From: Tessaracoccus flavescens
Lineage (GTDB): Bacteria > Actinomycetota > Actinomycetes > Propionibacteriales > Propionibacteriaceae
Direction of reading: 5' to 3'
DNA: 64,000 nt
Assembly: GCF_001998865.1 (NCBI RefSeq)
Contig: NZ_CP019607.1
Coordinates: forward strand, 2,976,001 to 3,040,000
The translations under genes were made by a program, and so were the position numbers. Below the pieces are notes generated by a model. It did no database searches and was not told the DNA's origin. It saw only the letters and a list, made by a program, of their open reading frames with translations. Shown here piece after piece: positions 7,975-17,159 of the stretch. Every line of letters begins with the position of its first letter. Within the stretch, counting starts at the first letter, position 1.

Positions 7975-8946
7975 CTATGACGTGTAGTCGGTGAACATCG
8001 CCTTGACGATCACGTTGACGTCACCGGCAGCGGATTCGATCTGAGACCGGAGTTCAGGGTCGAGGCGCACAACCTCCACGAGCAGGGCCGGGTCGTGGAA
8101 GTCGCCGGCGTCTGCTGAGCCTGATAGGTACTGGTCCCCCGGCAGCGCCGCCGCGACCCGTTCCAGCGCAGTCTCCCGCTCGCTCAGCGTGGACTTGTCA
8201 GAGTCACCCACACACAGGGGGCCTCCCCACACTGAGCGCAATGCCTTGTAGGCGCTGTCGCTGTCGCCTCGGACCAGCACGTTCACCAGGCTCCCACCGT
8301 CGGAAGTCCAGAGCGACACCACGGGCAGGGTCGCTGCGACTTCTGTGAGCTCGTTCCAGTTCTGCGCTGACCCCGTCGCGGGGTCCGCATTTCGCGTCGG
8401 ATCCGAACAGATCGCAGCCATGTCGCGCTCGTCGCTGGGTGCAGGCGCTGCAGCCTCGGGCGGTTCTACGATGGTCAGTGTGCCTTCGGCGCTAACGGGA
8501 TCTAGTCGCCCAATAAGGCGGTACGCCTTGTCGGTGTACCGAATCCCGTTTGCCTCCTGATGGTCGACCATGTCCCAGGAGAACTCTCCTTTGACAGTCA
8601 CGCCTTTGCAGGATGGGGGAAGCATTTGATAGACCAGCCCAACGCAGAAGGTGACGTCTCCGTTGGGCTGCTCGATCAATTGGGACTCGCCGACGACGAG
8701 GTCATCTGCAGGTGATGAGTTGCTGGGAACGGACGTTGGGGCTGGGCTTGCGACGAGTTGTTGTGGCGCTGGGTTGATCTGGCTGATGACTCCGACCCCG
8801 GCCGAAATCGCGACGAGGGCGATCGCTATGCCCGCGAGCCTGGACCGCCTGGCGCGGCGCTGGGCACCGCTGGCCCACTGGTCGGGTGTCGGGGGTTCGG
8901 GCACGCCCCTCTCGAGCAGCGCGCGGACCCTGTCTTCCTCGTTCAT
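7975..8946 (-). CDS. Single-pass membrane protein partnered with a SigE-like sigma factor
   Basis: The 323-residue protein has a cytoplasmic N-terminus (MNEEDRVRALLERGVPEPP, typical of partners of this sigma family), basic residues, one transmembrane helix (about 37-56) and an extracytoplasmic domain with several Cys residues. Its start overlaps the sigma gene stop (8943-8946, ATGA). Position and topology suit an anti-sigma factor or sensor, but no zinc-binding anti-sigma motif (HxxxCxxC) is visible, so a direct anti-sigma role is an inference. Confidence 0.6.
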   Translation of the reverse strand: MNEEDRVRALLERGVPEPPTPDQWASGAQRRARRSRLAGIAIALVAISAGVGVISQINPAPQQLVASPAPTSVPSNSSPADDLVVGESQLIEQPNGDVTFCVGLVYQMLPPSCKGVTVKGEFSWDMVDHQEANGIRYTDKAYRLIGRLDPVSAEGTLTIVEPPEAAAPAPSDERDMAAICSDPTRNADPATGSAQNWNELTEVAATLPVVSLWTSDGGSLVNVLVRGDSDSAYKALRSVWGGPLCVGDSDKSTLSERETALERVAAALPGDQYLSGSADAGDFHDPALLVEVVRLDPELRSQIESAAGDVNVIVKAMFTDYTS

Positions 8947-9422
8947 ACTTCCTCCTCGATGAGATACCTCGACGCTCGCAGCGCTAGCAGCGCTTTGTGG
9001 GAGTAGGCCTTGACTGTTCCTTCGGCCAGGCCAAGGGTTTCGGAGACTTCATGGATGGTCCGGTCCTCGTAGTAGCGGAGCACGAGCACTGCCCGGTGGT
9101 TTCTGGGCAGTTCGGCCAGAGCGCGCGCGAGGTCAAGGGACACCTCAACCGATTCGTCGACGCTCGCGATCTCGTGGTGTTCCGACGAGGGAATCTCGCC
9201 ACGCCACTTCCGTTGCCACCAACTACAGAAAGTTCGATACATCGTGGTTCGGACGTAAGACTCGAACGTCTTCTCGTTGCCCTTGTAGTGCCGGTAGGAC
9301 TTGGCGAGAGCCGTTTGGAGCAGATCCTCTGCCTTGTGAACATCGCCAGTCAGCAACCATGCAGCTCGCCACAGGTCGCGCCCTCGAGCGCGAACGAAGT
9401 CTTCGAACCCGGCAGATGTCAT
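8943..9422 (-). CDS. ECF RNA polymerase sigma factor, SigE family
   Basis: The 159-residue protein has sigma region 2 (FEDFVRARGRDLWRAAWLLT to about residue 75, with KAEDLLQTALAKSYRHY as 2.2/2.3) and region 4 (LPRNHRAVLVLRYYEDRTIHEVSETLGLAEGTVKAYSHKAL), and no region 3. This is the form of the actinobacterial SigE-family ECF factors. AAGGAGG precedes the ATG. Its membrane partner follows with a four-base overlap. A GGTAAC element at about 9464-9470 (minus strand) could be an ECF-type -35, allowing autoregulation; that is a guess. Confidence 0.9.
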   Translation of the reverse strand: MTSAGFEDFVRARGRDLWRAAWLLTGDVHKAEDLLQTALAKSYRHYKGNEKTFESYVRTTMYRTFCSWWQRKWRGEIPSSEHHEIASVDESVEVSLDLARALAELPRNHRAVLVLRYYEDRTIHEVSETLGLAEGTVKAYSHKALLALRASRYLIEEEV

Positions 9423-9525
9423 CTGAGCCTCCTTGCCAGTTAAGACTCATTGGGAAGCCCGGAAGGTTACCTATGCGACAGGAGGGCATCCCGTAGGTGT
9501 TCCAGCCGGTCGATCAGATCGGAGG

Positions 9526-10920
9526 GGTCTGTCGGAATTTCTGTGTAAGTGGTCATGGCTAGTTGATGCCTAGGCGGTCGCCGTAGGTCATGGCCAGGAT
9601 GTTGAGGATGTTCTTCCATCCGGCGATCTGGCCGGTTGGGTTGGGCCGGTTGGGTTCCCGGTGCCGGATGGTCAGGTATAGAACCTTCAACGCGGCCGCT
9701 TCGTCGGGGAAGTGTCCACGACGTCTGGTCGCGGCCCGGAACCGAGCGTTCAGGGATTCGATCGCGTTGGTGGTGTAGACCAGTTTGCGGATCTCCGGCG
9801 GGAACGCCAGGAACGGCACGAACTCGGCCCACGAGTTGCGCCACAGCGCGATCATCGCCGGATACTTCGCCTGCCAGGCCTCGGCGAACTCCTCGAACCG
9901 GTACTCGGCATCGTCGATCGTCGCCGCGGTGTAGATCCCGCGCAGCTGGGCGGTGATCTTCTGCCAATGCTGCCTCGACGAGTAGTGAAGCGAGTTCCGC
10001 ACCAGATGCACCACACAGGTTTGCACCACCGCCAAGGGCCAGATCGCTGAGATCGCCTCGGGCAGCCCTTTCAGCCCGTCGCAGCACACAATGCATGCGT
10101 CCATGATGCCGCGGTTCCTGAGGTCTGTCAGCATCGTCATCCACTGTTTCGCGCCCTCCCCTCCCGAGGGCCCGACCCAGATCCCCAGCACGTCACGCAA
10201 CCCTTCCAGGTTCAGACCCATCGCTACATAGACGGGCCTGTTAGCTACGTTTCCCTCGCGGATCTTCAGAATGATCGCGTCGATGATGATCACCGGATAC
10301 ACGCGATCCAGCGGGCGGGACTGCCACACCTTCAGCTCCTCTGCGACCTTCCCGGTCACGGTCGAGACGGTGTCGCGGGAGATGTCGGTGTCGTAGATCT
10401 CGGCCAGGTGCGCAGCGATGTCGCCGGTGGTCATGCCCTTCGCGTACAGGCTGATCACCTGCTCATCGAAACCTGACAAGCGGCGCTGATGCTTCGCCAC
10501 GATCTGGGGTTCGAAGGTTCCCTCCCTGTCGCGGGGGACCTGAACGGTGACCTTGCCCACCTCGGTGGTCACGGTCTTGGGTGTCGACCCGTTACGCGAG
10601 TTGCCACGGTTCCTGCCGATCGGGTCGTGTCTGTCGTAGCCCAGATGCACGCTCATCTCGGCCTCGAGCGCGGACTGCAGGACCTGCTTCGTCAGCGCCG
10701 TCAGCAGCCCGCCCTCGCCCGTGAGCGCGATCCCGCGTTCGCCGGCGGTCGCGACCAGATGCTCAGCCAGCTCTGCCATGTCAGGACCCCGAACCGCCGG
10801 CACCGCCGGCTCGAGCTCAGGGTGCTCATTCTGCTCGTTCATGAAGTGATGCTCCGTTCCCCACGAGCCCTGCCCGGGGAGCCACGCCACCACCACTTAC
10901 ACATAGTTCCCGACAGACCC
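9526..10920 (-). mobile_element. IS256-family insertion sequence
   Basis: A 1395-bp element is bounded by imperfect inverted repeats. The left end reads GGGTCTGTCGG (9526-9536), then TGTGTAAGTGGT. The right end is the complement of GGGTCTGTCGG (10910-10920), followed inward by a similar TGTGTAAGTGGT. One transposase gene fills it. No direct target repeat was found at the flanks, and the right flank is a cut IS3-type gene, so a rearrangement after insertion is likely. Confidence 0.85.
9559..10842 (-). CDS. IS256-family transposase
   Basis: A full-length 427-residue mutator-type DDE transposase from the ATG chosen at 10842 (MNEQNEHPELE). A longer in-frame start at 10896 runs into the inverted repeat and is less likely. 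Recognisable segments are SVHLGYDRHD, NSRNGSTPKTV, VPRDREGTFEPQIV, VIIIDAIILKIREG (first catalytic Asp), CCDGLKGLPEAI (second) and TTNAIESLNARFR with the C-terminal Glu region. The frame is intact, so it may be active. Confidence 0.93.
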   Translation of the reverse strand: MNEQNEHPELEPAVPAVRGPDMAELAEHLVATAGERGIALTGEGGLLTALTKQVLQSALEAEMSVHLGYDRHDPIGRNRGNSRNGSTPKTVTTEVGKVTVQVPRDREGTFEPQIVAKHQRRLSGFDEQVISLYAKGMTTGDIAAHLAEIYDTDISRDTVSTVTGKVAEELKVWQSRPLDRVYPVIIIDAIILKIREGNVANRPVYVAMGLNLEGLRDVLGIWVGPSGGEGAKQWMTMLTDLRNRGIMDACIVCCDGLKGLPEAISAIWPLAVVQTCVVHLVRNSLHYSSRQHWQKITAQLRGIYTAATIDDAEYRFEEFAEAWQAKYPAMIALWRNSWAEFVPFLAFPPEIRKLVYTTNAIESLNARFRAATRRRGHFPDEAAALKVLYLTIRHREPNRPNPTGQIAGWKNILNILAMTYGDRLGIN

Positions 10921-11165
10921 GGCCCAGGTGGGAACGAACGTCAGATCGGTGACCCAGAGCCGGTTCGGAGCCGTTGCGGTGAACTCCCGCTTCACCAGAT
11001 CCGGATGCCGTCCCGCGGCGAGATCCGGGCGGGTGGTCCTGACTCGCTTCGAGCGCGTCGCGCCCTCAATCCCGGCAGCGCGCTCAGCCGGCCCGTCTGG
11101 TCGCGACCGATATCCATCCCGGCGCGGCGGGCAGCCCTCCAGAGCTTGCGGACCCCGACGCCATC
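10921..11165 (-). pseudogene. IS3-family transposase OrfB fragment, cut by the IS256 element
   Basis: Read on the minus strand, the stretch encodes VRKLWRAARRAGMDIGRDQT, then after a frame break GIEGATRSKRVRTTRPD, and HPDLVKREFTATAPNRLWVTD ending at TWAG. These are conserved segments of IS3-group (IS51/IS150-like) integrase-type transposases just before the first catalytic Asp. Both ends are missing: the IS256 right end follows directly and nothing precedes it. It is a dead remnant and shows an earlier IS at this place. The bases between 11166 and 11219 hold nothing else. Confidence 0.7.
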
Positions 11166-11219
11166 TCGGCTCCTGACGACGACGCCCCGGCCCGACCGGG
11201 CCGGGGCGTCGACTGGGCG

Positions 11220-14200
11220 TCAGATCGTCCAGGTCACCTGGCGTCCGATCGTCCCGCGCAGGTGATCGACGGCCTCGGGGCCGGAGGCCGCGTCCAGCCG
11301 GGCTTGCATCGTGTCGATCCGCGCCCGGATGCCGAGCCGCTCGGCCGCGTCGGCGTTGGTCGGCTCGTCGATGAAGCGCGACATCGCCACCAGTGCCTGC
11401 CTGGCGTGGGCCGCGTCCACGGCAGCCTGCGCCTCCAGGCGCTCGCGGTACCAGTCGGAGGCGAGGATCTCCTGTCGCTCGAACATCGCCCGGAACGCCT
11501 CGTCGTGCAGGCCGAGCCCCTCGGACGACGAGCCGGTCGCCATGATCTCCAGCAGCGCCCTGATCGGCGGGACCGCAAGCGCGATGGTGCCGTCGTCGAG
11601 GTAGGACTGCGCGACCCGCTGGTGCGTGGTCACGATCGTGCGGACCGACTCGGCGTAGGCCTCGGTGTCCTGCAGTTCGGGCTTGAGCATGTTCTCGGAG
11701 AACACGACGTGGGGATGCATGAAGATGCGGCCGAAGTACTTCGACTGGAACTTCGCGGTGATCCGGTAGCCGAGGCGGCTCGCCTCGATCGTCTCACCGT
11801 CGAGCTCGAAGTCCTCGACGCGCTCGAGGGCGCCCTCGGTGACCAGATGCGAGGCAGTCCGCTCCTCGGGGGCCATCCGCGAGAAGAGCTCCGGGACGAG
11901 CAGCGAGATGTCGTGGTCGACGCGGACGTTGGGGCCGATCACGCCCGCGCTGGAGAGCCAGCCATCGTAGCCGGTGAGCGCGAAGTCGAGGAAGACCGCG
12001 TTCAGGTCGATCACCGACGGCAGGGCGTTGAACGGCCCCTTCGTCATGGCGCCCTCTGAACCGGCACCAGTCGTGGAGGGGCTCTTGCCCGTCATCGACG
12101 AGATGAACTCCATGAACAGCTCGGGCAGTTCCATGTAGTGCAGCGGCGAGTAGCAGCACAGCGGCGGCACACCCTGCTCGGCCGCGTTGTTGCGCCGCCC
12201 TGCCGCCACCACGTCGACGGGAAGTCGCAGCGGGGCCTGCATCGGGAGCCGACGGTGCAGCCGCGAGACGAGCTCTGCCGTCGCGGTCTCCTCGGGGCGC
12301 GAGATGTCGGGCCGCACCTGGAGGTAGCGCGGGTTCTTCGAGCGCTCCCCGTTGATCAGGCGTGGGTTCGCCGAGCACACGAAGTACCCGGCGCCGGCGT
12401 CGTCGCCATCGGCCATGCCACGGATCAGGTCCTGCATCGGCTTGGTGAAGCGTGAGAAGTTCACCGCGTCGTCGACCATGGCCTGGGCGTCCTGGCGCGT
12501 CAACGGCTCGAAGTTGCTGAGGAAGGCGCCCTTCGAGACGTCCGCCTCGGTCTGCTTGTCGTAGCCGCGGTGGATCGCGTCGTCGGGACGCTGGAAGAGC
12601 AGCTGCTCACAGTTGGTGACGTACTTGCGCGACAGGCCGTCTGTGCGCCCCGCGACCGCGCCCGGGACGACGATGCTCGCCGTGATGTCGTCCTCGGTCT
12701 GCACCTTCGTCGCCGGGTGGAAGTCGTGGCGAAGGCCGAACAGTCGCCACGACCCGTCGACGGCGAAGCCCACCCGCAGCATGTTGACGGTGATCTTGTC
12801 GCCGTCGAGGCGAAGCGCGTGCCCGGCCCGGCCGTTGATCCGGCCCACCGAGAAATGCGCGGGCCAGTCGTCGCCCCACTCGGGTCGGTAGAAGCGCTTG
12901 ACGACGAAGACCAGTTCCTTGATGTGGTGGGGGATGTCGTCGACCCACGCGTTGTACTCGTCGGTGAAGTCGTGGCTCGGGGTGAGCAGCTTGATCACGG
13001 AGCCGACGCTGCGGTCGTCGTCGAGCAGTGGCCGGTCGTCGACCTGGACCGAGTCGCGGAACCGGGTGGAGTAGTCGCGGTCGATGATCGCGGCCACCTG
13101 TTCCATGTCGTCGACGAAGTCGTTGACGTAGGCGTTGCCGATCACGAAGGCGTCGGTGATCGACTTGGAGATCTCCGACTTGCCCCCGCCGGAGACGGTC
13201 GCGGGCTTGTGCGCGGAGGTGGCCTCGGGCGAGGTGCCCAGCAGCGTCCACTGGTCGCCGTCAGCCTCGAGGTGGGTCAGCTCGACGATGTAGCCATCTG
13301 GACCGACGTAGCGGGTCCGCGCCCGAAGGGGGATGCTCTGCGTCACGCCGTCGCGGGTCCAGGTGACCGTGCAGTCACGCAGCGAGAAGGACGACTCCTC
13401 CGGCACCAGGATGAGGTGGGGCTGTTCGAGGTCGAGCGCGTGCCCCTCGGGTTGGCGCTGGAAACGCTCCGGGTTGCGCGCGATCACGTCGTCGATGGTG
13501 TAGCCGGGGTCGGCGTAGGTGCTGGTGAAGGCCTGGCCGAGGTTGTAGCGCGGGAACGCGATGGCGCCGCCCGCGTGCTCCTCCTCGACCATGCCGAGCA
13601 GGTTCGCGGCGTAGCTGATCTGCGCCTTGACCTCCTTCTTGCAGTAGCCGAAGTAGTTGTCCGCGATCACGGTGACGATGACGCCGCGCTCGTCGCGGGC
13701 GCAGGCCTTGAAGGCGGACCCGCCGTTGTAGCGCTCGTCCTCGTCCCGCCAGCACATGCCGTCGCGGCGCTGGCGTTCGGTGGCGTCGTCCCAGTGGGGG
13801 AGGCCGAGTTCCTTCTTGGTGAGCTTTGTCAGGTGCGGCGCGAGCACCACCATGCCGGTGTGTCCGGTCCAGAACTGGGGGTCGAGGGAGGCGTCGTTCT
13901 CGGGAAGGTACGGATCGCCGCCGTTGCCGAAGATGCCCTCAACGAAGTCCAGGTTCGCGATCAGGGTGCCGGGGGCGAAGAACCGCGTCTCCATCCGGCG
14001 CTCGGCGGTGTATCCGGGCACCTCCGGCACGACGATCGGCCTCAGCAGCAGCGAGACCCAGCACTGCGGCGGATCGTCCTGGCCGGAGGTGTAGGGCAGG
14101 ACCTTCGCCGCGGCGGGCGGATCGAAGGCGTGTTCGAGGAGGCGGCCGAAGACGGCGCGTGGAACCTCGAGCTTGTCGTCCTGCACCGGGAGGCCGCCGT

Positions 14201-14588
14201 CTGCGATGTGGAAGACACCCTTTGTCGTGCGCCGGTCGTTTGCGGGGTTATGCAGGATGCCGTTGACCAGCCGGTAGCTGGTCAGCTGCTCGGAGACGAA
14301 GGTGTCGGCGCCGACCGGCAGCGACATCTCCCGGGCGAGGCCCGCCTGGTCGAGCGCGAGCGTCTGGCGCGGAAGCCTCGGCTCCGCGCCGGTGCCCTCG
14401 AGGTAGGCGTCGAGGAAGTTCTGGATCCGGGTGTCGACGGCCGGGAGCCGGTGCTGGAGTCGTCGGTTGAGTTCACGCTGTCGGGCGAGGACCGGCCGCA
14501 CAAGGTCGCCGGCGCTGCCCTCTGGGAGTGGGATCCCGAGAAGGCCCAGCCGGAGGTTGATAGCTGCAGTTTCCGCGAAAGTCGCCAT
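11220..14588 (-). CDS. PPi-dependent phosphoenolpyruvate carboxykinase-like protein
   Basis: The 1122-residue soluble protein has no membrane segment or tandem repeats. Its length equals the unusually large PPi-type PEP carboxykinase described from Propionibacterium and Entamoeba (EC 4.1.1.38: oxaloacetate + PPi to PEP + Pi + CO2), which is about twice the size of the ATP and GTP types. Segments such as SSMTGKSPSTTGAGSEGAM (about residue 830) and DNYFGYCKKEVKAQISYAA look like conserved phosphate- and metal-binding regions. I recognise the family from length, lineage and these motifs, without a search. In propionibacteria it links glycolysis to the propionate pathway. The gene is single and intact. 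Confidence 0.72.
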   Translation of the reverse strand: MATFAETAAINLRLGLLGIPLPEGSAGDLVRPVLARQRELNRRLQHRLPAVDTRIQNFLDAYLEGTGAEPRLPRQTLALDQAGLAREMSLPVGADTFVSEQLTSYRLVNGILHNPANDRRTTKGVFHIADGGLPVQDDKLEVPRAVFGRLLEHAFDPPAAAKVLPYTSGQDDPPQCWVSLLLRPIVVPEVPGYTAERRMETRFFAPGTLIANLDFVEGIFGNGGDPYLPENDASLDPQFWTGHTGMVVLAPHLTKLTKKELGLPHWDDATERQRRDGMCWRDEDERYNGGSAFKACARDERGVIVTVIADNYFGYCKKEVKAQISYAANLLGMVEEEHAGGAIAFPRYNLGQAFTSTYADPGYTIDDVIARNPERFQRQPEGHALDLEQPHLILVPEESSFSLRDCTVTWTRDGVTQSIPLRARTRYVGPDGYIVELTHLEADGDQWTLLGTSPEATSAHKPATVSGGGKSEISKSITDAFVIGNAYVNDFVDDMEQVAAIIDRDYSTRFRDSVQVDDRPLLDDDRSVGSVIKLLTPSHDFTDEYNAWVDDIPHHIKELVFVVKRFYRPEWGDDWPAHFSVGRINGRAGHALRLDGDKITVNMLRVGFAVDGSWRLFGLRHDFHPATKVQTEDDITASIVVPGAVAGRTDGLSRKYVTNCEQLLFQRPDDAIHRGYDKQTEADVSKGAFLSNFEPLTRQDAQAMVDDAVNFSRFTKPMQDLIRGMADGDDAGAGYFVCSANPRLINGERSKNPRYLQVRPDISRPEETATAELVSRLHRRLPMQAPLRLPVDVVAAGRRNNAAEQGVPPLCCYSPLHYMELPELFMEFISSMTGKSPSTTGAGSEGAMTKGPFNALPSVIDLNAVFLDFALTGYDGWLSSAGVIGPNVRVDHDISLLVPELFSRMAPEERTASHLVTEGALERVEDFELDGETIEASRLGYRITAKFQSKYFGRIFMHPHVVFSENMLKPELQDTEAYAESVRTIVTTHQRVAQSYLDDGTIALAVPPIRALLEIMATGSSSEGLGLHDEAFRAMFERQEILASDWYRERLEAQAAVDAAHARQALVAMSRFIDEPTNADAAERLGIRARIDTMQARLDAASGPEAVDHLRGTIGRQVTWTI

Positions 14589-14593
14589 GCTCC

Positions 14594-14622
14594 ACTATCG
14601 ACCCACCCTCCACACCTGTAAA
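14594..14622 (-). promoter_or_regulatory. Promoter of the PPi-PEPCK-like gene, near-leaderless
   Basis: On the minus strand TTTACA (14617-14622), a 17-bp spacer and GATAGT (14594-14599) stand only five bases (GGAGC) before the ATG at 14588, so transcription should begin at or near the start codon. Confidence 0.5.
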
Positions 14623-14672
14623 TGAGGGGTGCCGGTAGTGCGCATCGACCGTGCCACTACGATGCGAGCACC

Positions 14673-16025
14673 TCACTGGGCCCGGATCGCCGCGAGCGGC
14701 GACAGCCGCGACGCACGGAACGCCGGGGCGAGACCTGCGAGGGTGCCGATCAACGTCGCAAAGGCAACAGCGCTGACCATCAGCCACACCGGGATCACGG
14801 AGATGCTGGTGGGCCCACCCGTCATGTCGCCCATCATGGAACCGGCAAGCGAGTTGAGGATCGACGATCCGAGCAGGCTGAGCAGGAGACCGATCACCCC
14901 GCCGAAGAAGCCGATCGAGGCCGACTCGAAGAGGAACATCCTGCGGATGTCGCCCAGGCCTGCGCCGAGCACCTTCATCACCCCGATCTCACGGGTGCGC
15001 TCGTACACGCTCATCATCATCGTGTTGGCGATGCCGATCGCGGCGACCAGGAGGGAGACGAAGCCGATCCCGCCGAACACGGCCTGGACCACGACCGCCT
15101 GCGACTGCGCCTCCCGGATCCACTCGATGGACGCATCTGCGCTGTACCCCTCGTTGCGCAGGGCGGTCAGCACGGCCTCGGCCGCTTCGGGATCGGCCGT
15201 CTGCAACTGGACCATGGAGTAGACGAACCCTGGTTTCGGCTTGCCGTCCGAGGTCGCCGGCTGGTTGGGCAACGCCTTGCCAGGCATCGCCTTCTTGAGC
15301 ACCTCGAGCATCGAGTCGAGCTCGGAGTAGACCACCATCGAGTTGAGGCTCCACTCGACGTTCGGGTCGCCCTGCACCACGCCGGTGACGGGCATGATCA
15401 CCCGCTTGGGCCTCGTCTGCGGCTGGGCTCCGTCACCCTCGTCGCCGCCCTGGTCCTGCAACGGCATCGGGCCGCCCATGGATGACGTGTCGAAGTCGAG
15501 GAAGAGGGTCTGCCTCTGGAAGTCGACCGGCAGCAATTCACCTGTGGCCTCGTTGAAGAACTGGGCGGGGATCATGTCGCCGAGCACCACGCCGGGCGCC
15601 GAACCGTCAGGCATCGAGCCCCAGGCGAGCGGCAGGTCGAGCTGGTCGATCATCGACTGGGGGACAGCCTGGATCTGGAACCACTGCGACGCGCCGTCGA
15701 CCTGCCCGATCGCGTCCACGTTGTAGATCGGCCAGGCGTTGTCCACCCCCGGATACTGGGCCAGCTGCGCGACCAGCTGCTCGTTGAGCTCGGTCGGGAG
15801 CCCGCGCTCGGCGGCGTCTGGGGGCACACCGTAGACCGACACCTGTCTGAGGGTCGCGTTGGAGGCCATCGAGTCCATCGTCGACTGCGTGACGCCGATG
15901 CCGAGCGAGACCATGACCACGACCGAGGTGGTGCCGATGACGACGCCCAGCACCGTCATCAGGGTCCGGAACGGCCGCTGTCTGAGGCTCGCCGTGCTGG
16001 TGGCGAGGAGGTCGGTGAACCGCAT
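14673..16025 (-). CDS. ABC transporter permease, MacB/FtsX type
   Basis: The 450-residue protein has an N-terminal helix preceded by SLRQRPFRTLMTVLGVVIGTTSVV, the MacB signature, then a long periplasmic-type domain (about 45-310) and three C-terminal helices. Between these helices is YERTREIGVMKVLGAGLGDIRRMFL, the coupling segment of FtsX-domain permeases. The end PAFRASRLSPLAAIRAQ is also typical. It works with the ATPase encoded two genes upstream. Such pairs do mechanotransmission and export of lipids, lipoproteins or peptides; the substrate here is unknown. Confidence 0.87.
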   Translation of the reverse strand: MRFTDLLATSTASLRQRPFRTLMTVLGVVIGTTSVVVMVSLGIGVTQSTMDSMASNATLRQVSVYGVPPDAAERGLPTELNEQLVAQLAQYPGVDNAWPIYNVDAIGQVDGASQWFQIQAVPQSMIDQLDLPLAWGSMPDGSAPGVVLGDMIPAQFFNEATGELLPVDFQRQTLFLDFDTSSMGGPMPLQDQGGDEGDGAQPQTRPKRVIMPVTGVVQGDPNVEWSLNSMVVYSELDSMLEVLKKAMPGKALPNQPATSDGKPKPGFVYSMVQLQTADPEAAEAVLTALRNEGYSADASIEWIREAQSQAVVVQAVFGGIGFVSLLVAAIGIANTMMMSVYERTREIGVMKVLGAGLGDIRRMFLFESASIGFFGGVIGLLLSLLGSSILNSLAGSMMGDMTGGPTSISVIPVWLMVSAVAFATLIGTLAGLAPAFRASRLSPLAAIRAQ

Positions 16026-16028
16026 GGG

Positions 16029-17159
16029 TCACTGCCAGTCGTCGCCGATGAGCGGGTCGCCCGCCATCGCCGCGAGCGACGCCTCGTCCTCGCGCCTGGC
16101 CCTCCTGCGCTTCGCGGCACGCACGATCAGGATCAACGTGATCAGGGCGATGAGGGCGACCGCGCCGATGACCACCGGGACGACGGGGAACGACGCCGGC
16201 TCCGGCTCGACCTCCATCCCCGGATCCTCCATCCCCATGTCGACCGGCGCAGCGGCCTCTGCCACCTCGACCGGCACCTCCTTGTCGAGGGTGAAACTCT
16301 TGCCCGTCACGTCCTCGTAGCTGATTGTCACCTTGACGGGCGCGGAGGCGGCCTCGACAGCGGTGACCGTCATGTCGACCGAGCCGCTCGTCCCGGCGTC
16401 GATGGTTCCGACGAAGGCCTCGGTGGGGGCGATCGCCTGCCCCTCCGCGATGCTCGCCTTCGCGTTGAACAGCTTCGCCTTGCCCTGATTCTGGATGGTG
16501 AAGGTCATCGAGCCCTGCTGTCCGATGGTGAGGGCGGCGGGGGTGAGCTGGGGCACGGACGCGTCAGCGCGCAACTCCTGGTTGACCTCGATCGCGAGCG
16601 TCTCGCTCGACTGGTAGGCGTTCGCCTTCGTGTCCTCGTACTCGATCGCGATCGTCAGCGGATACGGCTTCGCCTCGAGGGAGGGCAGCGCCCGGAAGGT
16701 CATCGTCTGGCCGGAGACCCGTTCGGCCCGGATCCGGGAGATGTAGAGCGAGGACGAGCCTCCCTGCGGCAGGAACGCCGAGTCCGGTGACGACACGGTC
16801 ACCTTGATGTTCTGCACCTGGGTCAGCTTCGAGGTGTTACGCAGCGAGAAGTTCACCGTGAACTCCTGGCCGGCGAAGATCGTCTGCGGCTCGATCACGA
16901 ACCCCTCGACCATGACGCGGGGCACCGACACGCCGGGAGGCCCCTGGGTGGTTCCTCCGTCAGAGCCGTTGCCGCCTGTGTCGCCCGATCCGGTGTCTCC
17001 GCTCCCCGTGTCCCCGGTGCCGTCGCCGTTGCCGCTCCCGGTGTCGCTCGTCGAGGTGTCACCTGTGTCTGCCGGATCGCCTGCGGCACCCGAGACGGGA
17101 ACCAGGCACAGCCCGAACACGAGCAGGAGGAGGGAGATCACGCGCGCAGTGTGCTTCAT
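16029..17159 (-). CDS. Secreted, membrane-anchored protein of the MacB-like ABC unit
   Basis: The 376-residue protein has a signal peptide (1-26), a very low-complexity Asp/Thr/Gly/Ser stretch (about 28-75, DTGSGDTGSG repeats), two or three Ig-like or CARDB-like beta-sandwich domains (about 80-300; VEGFVIEPQTIFAGQEFTVN, LTIGQQGSMTFTIQNQG), an acidic Pro/Met linker, a transmembrane helix (about 318-340) and a basic cytoplasmic end (RAAKRRRARRED). The gene lies between the ATPase (overlap 17156-17159) and the permease (3-bp gap), so it is probably an extracytoplasmic adaptor of this transporter. Confidence 0.65.
   Translation of the reverse strand: MKHTARVISLLLLVFGLCLVPVSGAAGDPADTGDTSTSDTGSGNGDGTGDTGSGDTGSGDTGGNGSDGGTTQGPPGVSVPRVMVEGFVIEPQTIFAGQEFTVNFSLRNTSKLTQVQNIKVTVSSPDSAFLPQGGSSSLYISRIRAERVSGQTMTFRALPSLEAKPYPLTIAIEYEDTKANAYQSSETLAIEVNQELRADASVPQLTPAALTIGQQGSMTFTIQNQGKAKLFNAKASIAEGQAIAPTEAFVGTIDAGTSGSVDMTVTAVEAASAPVKVTISYEDVTGKSFTLDKEVPVEVAEAAAPVDMGMEDPGMEVEPEPASFPVVPVVIGAVALIALITLILIVRAAKRRRARREDEASLAAMAGDPLIGDDWQ

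Noticed and set aside
9467..9556. Short frame MTTYTEIPTDPSDLIDRLEH to 9467 on the minus strand
   Set aside because: It starts inside the IS256 end and reads out into flanking DNA; there is no sign that it is a natural gene.
12570..14621. Long open frame (683 codons) on the plus strand opposite the PEPCK-like gene
   Set aside because: It is the antisense shadow of a high-GC gene: no domain, biased composition, and the minus frame has clear conserved motifs.
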